A stretch of 64,000 nucleotides of DNA from Streptantibioticus cattleyicolor NRRL 8057 = DSM 46488 (GTDB lineage Bacteria > Actinomycetota > Actinomycetes > Streptomycetales > Streptomycetaceae). The DNA is taken from NCBI RefSeq assembly GCF_000240165.1, contig NC_017586.1, forward strand, positions 4,381,228-4,445,227. The letters run 5' to 3'. Each line of letters starts with the position of its first letter. The first letter of the stretch is position 1. A program made the position numbers and the translations under genes. Shown one piece after another: positions 1-9,227 of this stretch. A model generated the notes under the pieces. The model had not been told where the DNA came from and ran no database searches. It saw only the letters and a program-made list of their open reading frames with translations.

Positions 1-1
1 C

Positions 2-379
2 AAGCCCGCCAAGGTCTTCCTCGGCGGCTCCAACCTCGCCATCGCCCAGGCCAGCAAGAACGCCGACCTGGCCAAGAAGTTCCTCAAGCTGGCGCTGTCC
101 GACCAGTTCGAGGGGGAGCTGGCCAAGGAAGGCGGCGTCATCCCCAACAAGACGGCGCTCGACTCCAACCTGACCGGCAACCCCTTCGCCACCGCCGCCG
201 CCACCGCCTCGGCGGGCGGCGGCACCACGCCGCTGATCCCGGAGTGGGGCAACGTGGAGAACACCCCCAACCCGATCAAGTCGCTCTTCATGACCGCCGT
301 CCTCCAGGGCCAGGACCCGGCCGCCGCGGCCAAGGCGGCCGACGCCGAGGTCAACAAGCGGCTGAGCCAGAAGCAGTGA
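2..379 (+). CDS. dasA: Sugar ABC transporter substrate-binding lipoprotein, C-terminal part (DasA-like)
   Basis: This is the last 125 codons of a gene that begins left of the window, read in the frame starting at base 2 and stopping at TGA 377-379. The visible part has the usual end of a family-1 extracellular solute-binding protein: a GGSNLAIAQAS segment, a run of Lys-rich helices (FLKLALSDQFEG), then a conserved IPEWGNVENTPNPIK stretch and a final helix ending in Gln-Lys-Gln. Such proteins bind the sugar outside the membrane and deliver it to the permease pair. Two permease genes and a GH3 glucosaminidase follow in the same direction, which points to the N,N'-diacetylchitobiose/GlcNAc system DasABC. 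The symbol rests on gene order and remembered synteny, not on the truncated protein alone. Confidence 0.75.
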   Translation, partial: KPAKVFLGGSNLAIAQASKNADLAKKFLKLALSDQFEGELAKEGGVIPNKTALDSNLTGNPFATAAATASAGGGTTPLIPEWGNVENTPNPIKSLFMTAVLQGQDPAAAAKAADAEVNKRLSQKQ

Positions 380-387
380 CCCCAGCC

Positions 388-416
388 GGGCGGGGCGGCA
401 CCGCGCCGCCCCGCCC
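388..416 (+). promoter_or_regulatory. Intercistronic stem-loop between dasA and dasB
   Basis: GGGCGGGGCGGC (388-399) pairs perfectly with GCCGCCCCGCCC (405-416) around a 5-base loop. It lies 8 bases after the binding-protein stop and 44 bases before the permease start, with no T tract. In ABC sugar operons such structures often stabilise the upstream message or partly terminate, so the binding protein is made in excess over the permeases. That role is inferred. Confidence 0.7.
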
Positions 417-460
417 GACGGTGAACCACACGTAACGCAGCGCGGGAGGAAGACACAGGC

Positions 461-1450
461 ATGGCTGCGCAGACAACCCGGACGCCGGCGCGTCCGCCCG
501 GGCGGAGCACGCCGGCCGCTCCCCCCGCCGACCAGCGGCGGCCCCGGCCGGCCCGGACCCCGGCGGCCGGCCGCGGCGCGCCGTACCTGCTGATCCTGCC
601 CGCGCTGCTGGCCACCGCCGCGTTGCTGGTCTACCCGGTGGTGCGCAACCTCGTCATCTCCTTCCAGAACCTCAACGCCTTCCAGCTCATCCAGCACACC
701 ACCGACTGGACCGGGTTCAGCAACTACACCGACCAGCTCACCAGCGGCGAGTTCTGGCACACCACGCTGCGCTCGGTGCTCTTCACCATCGCCAACGTGG
801 CGCTGATCATGGGCGGCGGCACCCTGGTCGGGCTGCTGCTGAACCGGCTCGGCCGACGGATGCGGCTGCTGCTGTCGACCGGCCTGACGCTCGCCTGGGC
901 CATGCCGTTCGTCGCCGGCACCACCGTCTACCAGTGGCTCTTCGACACCCAGTACGGCGTGGTCAACTGGTGCCTGGCGCAGCTCGGCTGGCACTCGATG
1001 GCCGGTTACAACTGGCTCGGCAACCAGTTCTCCACGTTCGCCGTGATCACCCTGATGGTGGTCTGGCAGTCGATCCCGTTCGTCGCCCTCAACCTCTACG
1101 CCGGGCTGACCACGGTCTCCCACGAGATCTTCGAGGCGGCCCGGATGGACGGCGCCGGCCCCTGGCGCACGTTCCGCTCGGTGACCTACCCGATCCTCAA
1201 GCCGTTCTTCCTGTCGACCACGTTCCTGGAGATCATCTGGGTCTTCAAGGCGTTCACCCAGGTGTACGCGCTCAACGCGGGCGGACCCGCGGGCAGCACC
1301 CAGACCCTGCCCGTCTACGCCTTCATCCAGGGCGTCGGCAACCAGCACTTCGGCATGGGCGCGGCGATCTCCACGCTGACCATGCTGATCCTGCTGGCGC
1401 TGATGGCCTACTACTTCCGGATCATTCTGAAGCAGGAGGACGAGCTGTGA
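461..1450 (+). CDS. dasB: Sugar ABC transporter permease, first subunit (DasB-like)
   Basis: This 329-residue integral membrane protein is one of the two transmembrane subunits of a carbohydrate ABC importer. Residues 1-40 are a Pro/Arg/Ala-rich cytoplasmic tail. The first membrane helix is at about 41-61, followed by several more. The cytoplasmic EAA loop that docks on the ATPase is visible at about 222-243 (EIFEAARMDGAGPWRTF). A Shine-Dalgarno GGAGGA lies 12-17 bases upstream of the ATG. The gene overlaps the second permease by 4 bases (GTGA), so the two are translationally coupled. No ATPase gene is present, as expected for Streptomyces sugar importers that share the MsiK ATPase encoded elsewhere. 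The specificity (chitobiose or GlcNAc) is inferred from the neighbouring glucosaminidase. Confidence 0.85.
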   Translation: MAAQTTRTPARPPGRSTPAAPPADQRRPRPARTPAAGRGAPYLLILPALLATAALLVYPVVRNLVISFQNLNAFQLIQHTTDWTGFSNYTDQLTSGEFWHTTLRSVLFTIANVALIMGGGTLVGLLLNRLGRRMRLLLSTGLTLAWAMPFVAGTTVYQWLFDTQYGVVNWCLAQLGWHSMAGYNWLGNQFSTFAVITLMVVWQSIPFVALNLYAGLTTVSHEIFEAARMDGAGPWRTFRSVTYPILKPFFLSTTFLEIIWVFKAFTQVYALNAGGPAGSTQTLPVYAFIQGVGNQHFGMGAAISTLTMLILLALMAYYFRIILKQEDEL

Positions 1451-2270
1451 GGCGTGCAACGGCCGGACGCGTCTGGAGCAACACCGCAGCCGTCGTCCTC
1501 TTCGTCTTCTTCGCCTTCCCGGTCTACTGGATGGTCACCACGGCGTTCAAGCCGGACCTGGACATCATCAGCAAGACCCCGGTCTTCGTGCCCTTCGACG
1601 GCACGCTGGCGCACTTCACCAAGGCCGTGCACGCGGCCGGCTTCTGGACGCTGGTGCGCAACAGCTTCACCGTCACCCTCGGCGCGGTGCTGCTGTCGCT
1701 GATCGTCTCCATGCTGGCCGCCTTCGCGCTGGCCCGGATGCGGTTCCGGGGCCGCAAGGCGTTCATCCTGATGATCATGGTCGCCCAGATGGCGCCCTGG
1801 GAGGTCATGACGATCTCCGTGTACATGATCGTGCGTGAGCAGGACCAGCTCAACAGCCTGGTACCGCTGATCCTCTTCTACATGATGATGGTGATGCCGC
1901 TCACCGTCTGGACGCTGCGCGGCTTCATCGCCGCGGTGCCCAAGGAACTGGAGGAGTCGGCGCTGGTGGACGGCTGCACCCGCCGGCAGGCGTTCTTCCG
2001 GGTGGTCTTCCCGCTGCTCGCCCCGGGGCTGATGTCCACCTCGCTGTTCGGCTACATCACCGCCTGGAACGAGTTCCCGCTGGTGCTCATCCTCAACAAG
2101 GACAACGGCCAGACGCTCCCGCTGTGGCTGACCGAGTTCCAGACCAACTTCGGCAACGACTGGGGGGCCACCATGGCCGCCTCCACCCTGTTCACCCTGC
2201 CGGTGGTCGTGGTCTTCCTGGTGCTCCAGCGCAAGGCGGTGGGCGGGCTGACCGCCGGGGCGGTGAAGGG

Positions 2271-2274
<4 letters not shown>
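1447..2274 (+). CDS. dasC: Sugar ABC transporter permease, second subunit (DasC-like)
   Basis: This 275-residue membrane protein is the second permease of the importer. The GTG start at 1447 lies inside the stop of the preceding gene (GTGA), which fixes the start: the longer open frame reaching back to 934 is a shadow of dasB. The first membrane helix is at about 13-30. The EAA loop begins near residue 167 (EELEESALVDGCTRRQAF). The length matches the MalG-like subunits of this family (about 275-280). Its stop overlaps the start of the GH3 gene (ATGA), so dasB, dasC and the hydrolase form one translationally coupled unit. Confidence 0.85.
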
Positions 2275-3797
<1,523 letters not shown>

Positions 3798-3835
3798 CCC
3801 TTTCGCGTAGACGACACAGCCTGGAGGCCCAACGC

Positions 3836-4906
3836 ATGTCCGCCCCGACTCCGACCCAGCCGCAACACGTGCCGGGCCGGATCATGTCCGGCGAAATGGC
3901 CGAGCAGCCCGCGGTGCTGCGCCGCATCCTCGACGAGGGCGCCCCGCACATCCGCCGGGTCGCCGAGCAGGTCGCGGCCCGCAACCCGCGGTTCGTGCTG
4001 CTCACCGCGCGCGGCACCTCCGACAACGCGGCGCTGTACGCCAAGTACCTGATCGAGGTGTTGCTGGGCAAGCCGGCCGGCCTGACCTCGATGTCCACCA
4101 CCACGGCCTACGGCGCCCAGCCCGACCTGACCGACGTGCTGGTGATCACGGTCAGCCAGTCCGGCGGTTCGCCCGACCTGGTGGCCTCCACCAAGGCCGC
4201 CCGGGAGGCCGGCGCGATCACGCTGGCGGTCACCAACAACGCCGGCTCCCCGCTGGCCGAGGTCTCCGAGTTCCACATCGACGTCCTGGCCGGCCCGGAG
4301 AAGGCGCTGCCGGCCACCAAGACGTACACCGCCGAACTCCTCGCGCTCTACCTGTTCGTGGAGGGGCTGCGCGGCGGGGACGGCTCGGCCGCCAAGGTGC
4401 TGCCGGAGCTGGCCGAGCAGATCCTGGCCCGGCAGGACGAGGTGCGCACGCTCGCCGCCCGTTACCGGTTCGCCGAACGGCTGGTGCTCACCTCCCGCGG
4501 CTACGGCTACCCCACCGCCAAGGAGGCGGCGCTGAAGCTGATGGAGACCAGCTACATACCGGCGCTCTCCTTCTCCGGCGCCGACCTGTTGCACGGTCCG
4601 CTGGCCATGGTCGACAACGTCTCCCCGGTGATCGCCATCGTCACCGAGGGCAAGGGCGGCCAGGCGCTCCAGCCGGTGCTCGACCGGCTGCGCGGGCGCG
4701 GCGCCGACCTGGTGGTCATCGGCAGCCAGGCCCAGGTCGAGGCGGCCTCGGCGGGCTTCGTACTGCCCACCGCCGGGGTGGCCGAGGAGGTGCAGCCGAT
4801 CCTGGAGATCATCCCGTTGCAGCTGCTGGCCTACGAGGTCACCATCGCCCGCGGCCAGGACCCGGACGCCCCGCGCGCCCTGGCCAAGGTCACCGAGACC
4901 CGCTGA
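3836..4906 (+). CDS. Double-SIS sugar-phosphate isomerase/deaminase (GlmS-isomerase or NagB-II-like)
   Basis: This 356-residue protein has two tandem SIS domains (about 35-175 and 205-340) like the isomerase half of GlmS, but lacks the N-terminal glutamine amidotransferase domain. The phosphosugar-binding SQSGGS motif is at 107-112. The C-terminal segment resembles the GlmS end (ALAKVTETR). Proteins of this shape include AgaS and SIS-type (class II) glucosamine-6-phosphate deaminases, which convert GlcN-6-P to fructose-6-P and ammonia. Sitting 38 bases after the GH3 gene and with a good SD (CTGGAGG), it probably completes GlcNAc use. The start at 3836 follows that SD. Which sugar phosphate it acts on cannot be settled from sequence alone. 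Confidence 0.8.
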   Translation: MSAPTPTQPQHVPGRIMSGEMAEQPAVLRRILDEGAPHIRRVAEQVAARNPRFVLLTARGTSDNAALYAKYLIEVLLGKPAGLTSMSTTTAYGAQPDLTDVLVITVSQSGGSPDLVASTKAAREAGAITLAVTNNAGSPLAEVSEFHIDVLAGPEKALPATKTYTAELLALYLFVEGLRGGDGSAAKVLPELAEQILARQDEVRTLAARYRFAERLVLTSRGYGYPTAKEAALKLMETSYIPALSFSGADLLHGPLAMVDNVSPVIAIVTEGKGGQALQPVLDRLRGRGADLVVIGSQAQVEAASAGFVLPTAGVAEEVQPILEIIPLQLLAYEVTIARGQDPDAPRALAKVTETR

Positions 4907-4930
4907 CCGGGCAGCCGCCCGTACGTCACC

Positions 4931-4964
4931 GAAGGTCCCCCGTCCGGCTGGACGGGGGACCTTC
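4931..4964 (+). terminator. Strong terminator hairpin of the das operon
   Basis: GAAGGTCCCCCGTCC (4931-4945) pairs perfectly over 15 bp with 4950-4964 around a GGCT loop, 25 bases after the SIS gene stop. A short T-containing tail follows. It cleanly separates the amino-sugar operon from the kinase gene downstream. Confidence 0.88.
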
Positions 4965-5055
4965 GCCGTTCACCGGCGCGGTGTCGACTCGGCCTCCGCC
5001 GCCTCGGGCGCGGCCGGGCGGCGGAGCGAGTACGCCCGGGGCGTAGACAACCGGG

Positions 5056-5071
5056 AATGGTCTAGTCCACA
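5056..5071. promoter_or_regulatory. Candidate DasR-responsive element (dre-like box)
   Basis: AATGGTCTAGTCCACA matches the published dre consensus (ACTGGTCTAGACCACT, from memory) at 13 of 16 positions, with the TGGTCTAG-CCA core broken only once. The box is in the 478-bp gap between the das operon and the sensor kinase, about 315 bp before the kinase start. I see no convincing gene in the rest of that gap (4965-5384), so the box may control the kinase leader, a small transcript or act as a spare site. DasR is the GntR-type amino-sugar repressor whose gene normally neighbours dasA. Confidence 0.55.
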
Positions 5072-5384
5072 ATGGGTGGACGACGACGGCGGCATCCGGG
5101 GGATTTCCCGGTAGCCTTGAACCCCGCCCTCCCCGCACAGGAGGACGGACGGGACGCGGTGCTCTCTGCCCTGACGGCACCGGGTCCCCACTTCAGTCGG
5201 CACCACCGGCCGCGCGGACCGCACACCGCTCGGGTACCGGCGCCGACGGCAGCTCCGGGCTGCGGTGCCGGAAGGGCTGAGGGTCCCTTCCCGGCGCCGC
5301 GGCCCGCGGCGAGCGCCACCGCCGACCGGAGCCCGGGTGAACACACGCGCGAAAGTGCACGTCCGACGCGGGTACGCTCGCAAC

Positions 5385-6848
5385 GTGCCCTCCATGAACG
5401 ACCTCGTACGCCAGCACACCGCGCTCGACGACTCCGATCTCGAGTGGCTGCACCTGCTGGTCTCCGAGTGGCAGCTGCTCTCCGACCTCTCCTTCGCCGA
5501 CCTGGTGCTGTGGGTGCCGACCAAGGACGGCACCCGGTACGTCTCGGTGGCCCAGATGCGGCCCAACACCGGCCCCACCTCCTACCAGGACGACATGGTC
5601 GGCCACCTCGTGCCGCGCGGCCGGCGGCCGATGCTGGACGCGGCGCTGGACGAGGGGCGCATCGTGCGCGAGGGCGACCCGGAGTGGCGCGAGGAGGTGC
5701 CGGTGCGGGTGGAGTCGATCCCGGTGCGCCGGGACGGCCGGGTGCTCGGGGTGATCGCCCGCAACACCAACCTGCTCACCGTGCGCACCCCGAGCCGGCT
5801 GGAGCTGACCTATCTGCAAAGCGCCTCCGACCTGGCCCAGATGATCGCGGCCGGCTCCTTCCCGTTCCCCGCCGAACAGGTCGACATGGACGCCTCCCCG
5901 CGGGCCGGCGACGGGCTGATCCGGCTGGACGCCGACGGCGTGGTGCAGTACGCCAGCCCCAACGCCCTCTCCGCGTACCACCGGCTCGGCCTCGCCACCG
6001 ACCTGGTCGGCCTCCACCTCGGCCAGACCACCGCCGACCTCGCGCCGTCCCGCGGCCCGGTGGACGAGGCGCTGGCCAAGCTCGCCAGCGGCTGGGCGCC
6101 GCGCGAGACCGAGGTGGAGGGGAACGACGCCATCATCCAGCTGCGGGCGATCCCGCTGAAGCCCAAGGGCACCCGCATCGGCTCCCTGGTGCTGCTGCGC
6201 GACGTCACCGAACTGCGGCGCCGGGAACGGGAGTTGATCACCAAGGACGCCACCATCCGGGAGATCCACCACCGGGTGAAGAACAACCTCCAGACGGTGG
6301 CCGCGCTGCTGCGGCTCCAGGCCCGCCGGATGGACTCCGACAAGGCCCGCGGCGCCCTGGAGGAGGCGGTGCGCCGGGTCGGCTCGATCGCGATCGTCCA
6401 CGAGACGCTCTCGCAGAACCTGGACGAGCGCGTGGCCTTCGACGACATCGCCGACCGGGTGATCGCCATGGTCGCCGAACTCTCCCCGGGCCGGGTGACC
6501 GCCAACCGCTCCGGACGCTTCGGCATCCTCACCGCGGAGACCGCCACCCCGCTGTCGATGGTCCTCACCGAGCTGTTGCAGAACGCCCTGGAGCACGGGT
6601 TCGGCCCGGCCCGGCGCGGCACCGTGGAGGTCACCGCCGCGCGCGGCCCGGAACGGCTGCTGATCACCATCGAGGACGACGGCCGCGGGCTGCCGGAGGG
6701 GTTCGACCCGCAGCGGGCCGGCAACCTCGGCCTCCAGATCGTGCGCACCCTGGTGGTGGGGGAGCTGGGCGGTACCTTCGACATGGTGCCGGGGGACCTG
6801 GGCGGGGCCCGGGTGCTCCTCGACATCCCGGTGGAGCCGCTGAAGTAG
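5385..6848 (+). CDS. pdtaS: PdtaS-type cytoplasmic sensor histidine kinase
   Basis: This 487-residue soluble sensor kinase has an N-terminal GAF-like domain (about 1-135), a PAS domain (about 175-285), a HisKA_2 dimerisation helix and a C-terminal HATPase. The phosphoacceptor is in REIHHRVKNN (His295/296), a hallmark of the HisKA_2/HWE-like class. ATP-binding boxes are TELLQNALEHGF, EDDGRGLP and NLGLQIV. There is no membrane segment. Kinases of this type signal to an ANTAR-domain RNA-binding regulator (PdtaR), which is not in this window. GTG 5385 is chosen because the family starts close to the MNDLVRQHTALDDSDLEWL segment; ATG 5394 is an alternative. The gene sits next to wblE as pdtaS sits next to whiB1 in mycobacteria. 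Confidence 0.85.
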   Translation: MPSMNDLVRQHTALDDSDLEWLHLLVSEWQLLSDLSFADLVLWVPTKDGTRYVSVAQMRPNTGPTSYQDDMVGHLVPRGRRPMLDAALDEGRIVREGDPEWREEVPVRVESIPVRRDGRVLGVIARNTNLLTVRTPSRLELTYLQSASDLAQMIAAGSFPFPAEQVDMDASPRAGDGLIRLDADGVVQYASPNALSAYHRLGLATDLVGLHLGQTTADLAPSRGPVDEALAKLASGWAPRETEVEGNDAIIQLRAIPLKPKGTRIGSLVLLRDVTELRRRERELITKDATIREIHHRVKNNLQTVAALLRLQARRMDSDKARGALEEAVRRVGSIAIVHETLSQNLDERVAFDDIADRVIAMVAELSPGRVTANRSGRFGILTAETATPLSMVLTELLQNALEHGFGPARRGTVEVTAARGPERLLITIEDDGRGLPEGFDPQRAGNLGLQIVRTLVVGELGGTFDMVPGDLGGARVLLDIPVEPLK

Positions 6849-6887
6849 CCGCCCGGGTCGGCCGGTGACCGGCCCCGGACAGCATCG

Positions 6888-6916
6888 AGCCCCGGTCGAC
6901 CTCGTCGACCGGGGCT
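6888..6916. terminator. Bidirectional terminator between pdtaS and wblE
   Basis: AGCCCCGGTCGAC (6888-6900) pairs perfectly with GTCGACCGGGGCT (6904-6916) around a 3-base loop, followed on the plus strand by TGTTG. It lies between convergent genes and can serve both. Confidence 0.85.
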
Positions 6917-7077
6917 GTTGCCTACTGCCTGTGCTTTTGTCTGCGGCTTACGCGGACCAAGGGGTCCGCGCGCTGCGGCTCGGGGGAAGACGCTCCGTTC
7001 CGTACGTGTGGTGTACGGCGGCGGGGCGCCCACGGGCCCGCCTCACGGCGGACCCAAGCACGAAGGGGCGGCGGGCG

Positions 7078-7335
7078 TCAGGCGCTGATGTTGCGCGCCC
7101 GGTTGCGGGCGGCGCGGCGCTTCATCGCACGACGCTCGTCCTCGCTGAGGCCACCCCAGACACCGGCGTCCTGCCCGGACTCCAGTGCCCACTGCAGGCA
7201 CTGCTCCATCACGGGGCAGCGACGGCAGACGGCCTTGGCTTCCTCGATCTGCAGCAGCGCAGGACCGGTGTTGCCGATCGGGAAGAAGAGCTCGGGGTCT
7301 TCTTCGCGGCAAACGGCGCGGTGACGCCAGTCCAT
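7078..7335 (-). CDS. wblE: WhiB-family iron-sulfur transcription factor WblE (WhiB1 type)
   Basis: This 85-residue protein has the four cluster ligands Cys9, Cys37, Cys40 and Cys46 in the WhiB spacing, the turn GVWGG at 58-62 and a basic C-terminal tail (RRAMKRRAARNRARN) for DNA contact. WhiB proteins bind a nitric-oxide-sensitive [4Fe-4S] cluster and usually act by binding sigma region 4. The start at 7335 gives the family's MDWRHRA beginning and is preceded by an SD (GGAG); the longer frame to 7413 runs into the promoter. Neighbouring pdtaS and the length identify the WhiB1/WblE subgroup, which is essential or nearly so in several actinomycetes. A CRP-like palindrome lies 45-60 bases upstream. 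Confidence 0.92.
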   Translation of the reverse strand: MDWRHRAVCREEDPELFFPIGNTGPALLQIEEAKAVCRRCPVMEQCLQWALESGQDAGVWGGLSEDERRAMKRRAARNRARNISA

Positions 7336-7653
7336 GTCTGCTCCAACTCCTGGTGTGTTGCTGGCACGTTGCTTGTGAATGTGAACGCTTTCACGAATCC
7401 TTCGACACGACATCGGTCGACAGCCAGGTTCCCTGGCGCGACCGCGGGGGGTGAAGGAGGATTCGGGCTCTCAAGGGGGTCCGGAAGGGGGCCGTCCCGA
7501 TCGCCAAGAAGAGACTCGCAAACCTGGGCGGCGGATACAACCCCTTCCGGAAAGTTTTTTTTGATTCTTCGGTGTCGCCTCGGTCACAGCCGTACTTCCA
7601 TGGGGTGCAACGGAGGCTAAACGTTCGAGTGAAAGGACTTTGGGCCCTACCAC
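7336..7653 (-). promoter_or_regulatory. wblE upstream region with a CRP-like palindrome (7380-7395)
   Basis: The 318-bp gap before wblE holds no gene. TGTGA (7380-7384), six bases, then TCACG (7391-7395) matches the CRP/FNR palindrome TGTGA-N6-TCACA at 9 of 10 positions, and also fits GTG-N8-CAC reported for Streptomyces Crp. On the wblE strand it centres about 53 bases upstream of the start codon. The rest of the gap is relatively A/T-rich for this genome, including a TTTTTT run near 7555-7560. Control by a CRP protein is inferred from the motif. Confidence 0.55.
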
Positions 7654-8619
7654 TCACACAATCACACGCAGTGCACGGCGTACACCTGTGAAGGTCGCAC
7701 TTGTGCGCAGCCCGAGGTGGTCACCGTCCACCTGAAAAGGCAGCGGCACCTGTGATTGCAAGGTGAAGTCGGTGAGATCGTGGAGCGATACGACGTGCTT
7801 TCCACGCGGTCCGCGTTCCGGGGTCGAACGCAGCAACTGGGTGGCGTGCCGGGCGACCGCCGACGGGGAGAGCCGGGAGAGCGCCAGCACGTCGAGCGCG
7901 GTGTCGAACGAGGCACGCGGCGAGGCGTACACCGGACGGTTGCCGAAGAACGTCCACGGCGAGGTGTTGCACACTATCGCCAGCACCAGGTCGGCCACCG
8001 GATCGGCGCCCGGCTGGGTCAGCGTGACGGTGCCGTGCCGGCGGTTGGGCTCGCCCAGGAACTGGCGGACGGTCTGCCGTACGTACAACGAGTGCGTCGA
8101 CCGCTTGCCGCGCACCCGCTGCTGCTCCACCCGGCCCACCACGCCCGCGTCGAAGCCGAAGCCGGCACAGAAGGTGAACCAGCGGGCCGGCACCCCCTCG
8201 TCCGGGGTGCCCGGGGTGCCGCGCACCAGTCCGAGGCCGACCGAGCGCTCGCTGCCCTGGCGCAGCGCGTCCAGCAGCAGACTGGTGGCCTCCACCGCGT
8301 CGTTGGGCAGGCCGAGGGCGCGCGCGAAGACGTTGGTGCTGCCGCCGGGGACCACCGCGAGCCGGGGCAGCTCCGCGCGGGGGCCGTGGTGCAGCAGCCC
8401 GTTGACGATCTCGTTGACGGTGCCGTCCCCGCCGAGCGCCACCACCAGCTCCACCTCGCCGCCCTCGGCGGCCCGGCGGGCGAGGTCGCGGGCGTGGCCG
8501 CGGTACTCCGTGGAGGCCACCTCCAGCTTCAGATCGCTGGCCAGCGCGTGGATCAGCACGTCACGGGTCCGCGCCCCGGTGGTGGTGGCCTTCGGGTTGA
8601 CCACGAGAAGCGCGCGCAT
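7654..8619 (-). CDS. Diacylglycerol kinase-family lipid kinase
   Basis: This 321-residue protein belongs to the DAGK_cat/YegS/LCB5 family, which phosphorylates lipids such as diacylglycerol with ATP. It starts MRALLVVNPKATTTG, with the nucleotide-binding GGDGTVNE at 63-70 and the downstream VVPGGSTNVFARALGLP segment that shapes the active site. Length is normal for the bacterial family (300-330). The start at 8619 gives the family N-terminus; upstream codons in the longer frame lie in the divergent promoter region. The gene is divergent from the small membrane protein at 8694 by 74 bases. The exact lipid substrate is unknown. Confidence 0.85.
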   Translation of the reverse strand: MRALLVVNPKATTTGARTRDVLIHALASDLKLEVASTEYRGHARDLARRAAEGGEVELVVALGGDGTVNEIVNGLLHHGPRAELPRLAVVPGGSTNVFARALGLPNDAVEATSLLLDALRQGSERSVGLGLVRGTPGTPDEGVPARWFTFCAGFGFDAGVVGRVEQQRVRGKRSTHSLYVRQTVRQFLGEPNRRHGTVTLTQPGADPVADLVLAIVCNTSPWTFFGNRPVYASPRASFDTALDVLALSRLSPSAVARHATQLLRSTPERGPRGKHVVSLHDLTDFTLQSQVPLPFQVDGDHLGLRTSATFTGVRRALRVIV

Positions 8620-8693
8620 GAGAGGAAGGGTACCTACCCATCGGTACCCGGCCGCGCCCCGGCCCCGGGGCCCGGGCGGGCTACCCTGCCAAG

Positions 8694-9188
8694 GTGAGCG
8701 CCAAGCAGAAGACCGGCTCCGGACCCGCGGCGGCCCGGGGCGGCAACGAGACGGGGAACCCGGCGGACCAGGCGGCGGCGGCCGGCCACCGGACACGCCG
8801 GCTGACCGCCGCCGCTGCCCTGGCCGCACTGGAGGGGGCGGGCCTGGCCGTGGCCGGGGTCTGGCTGCTCGTCCTCGGTCTCCTCGGCCACCCGGCGGAC
8901 CGCCAGGGCGCGACGATGGGCGGGCTGACCGTGCTGGTGCTGGCCGCGCTGCCGCTGGTGGCCGCCTACGGGCTGGTCAAGGCGCGCCGCTGGAGCCGGG
9001 GGCCCGTGCTGATCATCCAGCTGATCGCGCTGCCCGTCGCCTGGACCATGGCGCACGCCAACACGGCGCTGCTCGTCGTCGCCGTGGGCGTGGCCGTGGT
9101 CGCCGTGGCGGAACTGGTGCTGCTGGTCAACCCGGCGGCGACCGACGCGCTCGGCATCGGACGCCGTACCGCCGAACCCCGGCGGTGA
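8694..9188 (+). CDS. Small four-helix membrane protein of unknown function
   Basis: This 164-residue protein has about 35 hydrophilic residues at the N-terminus and then four predicted membrane helices (about 40-60, 72-92, 100-120 and 122-145), rich in Val, Leu and Ala, with a short polar tail. I do not recognise a named family, catalytic residues or a metal site. The GTG start at 8694 is the first after the divergent lipid kinase promoter. Conserved small integral membrane proteins of this kind are common beside lipid kinase genes in Streptomyces, but nothing in the sequence says what it does. Confidence 0.7.
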   Translation: MSAKQKTGSGPAAARGGNETGNPADQAAAAGHRTRRLTAAAALAALEGAGLAVAGVWLLVLGLLGHPADRQGATMGGLTVLVLAALPLVAAYGLVKARRWSRGPVLIIQLIALPVAWTMAHANTALLVVAVGVAVVAVAELVLLVNPAATDALGIGRRTAEPRR

Positions 9189-9227
9189 GGCGGGGCCGGC
9201 GGCTCGGCACTGCGGGCCGCCGGCGGA

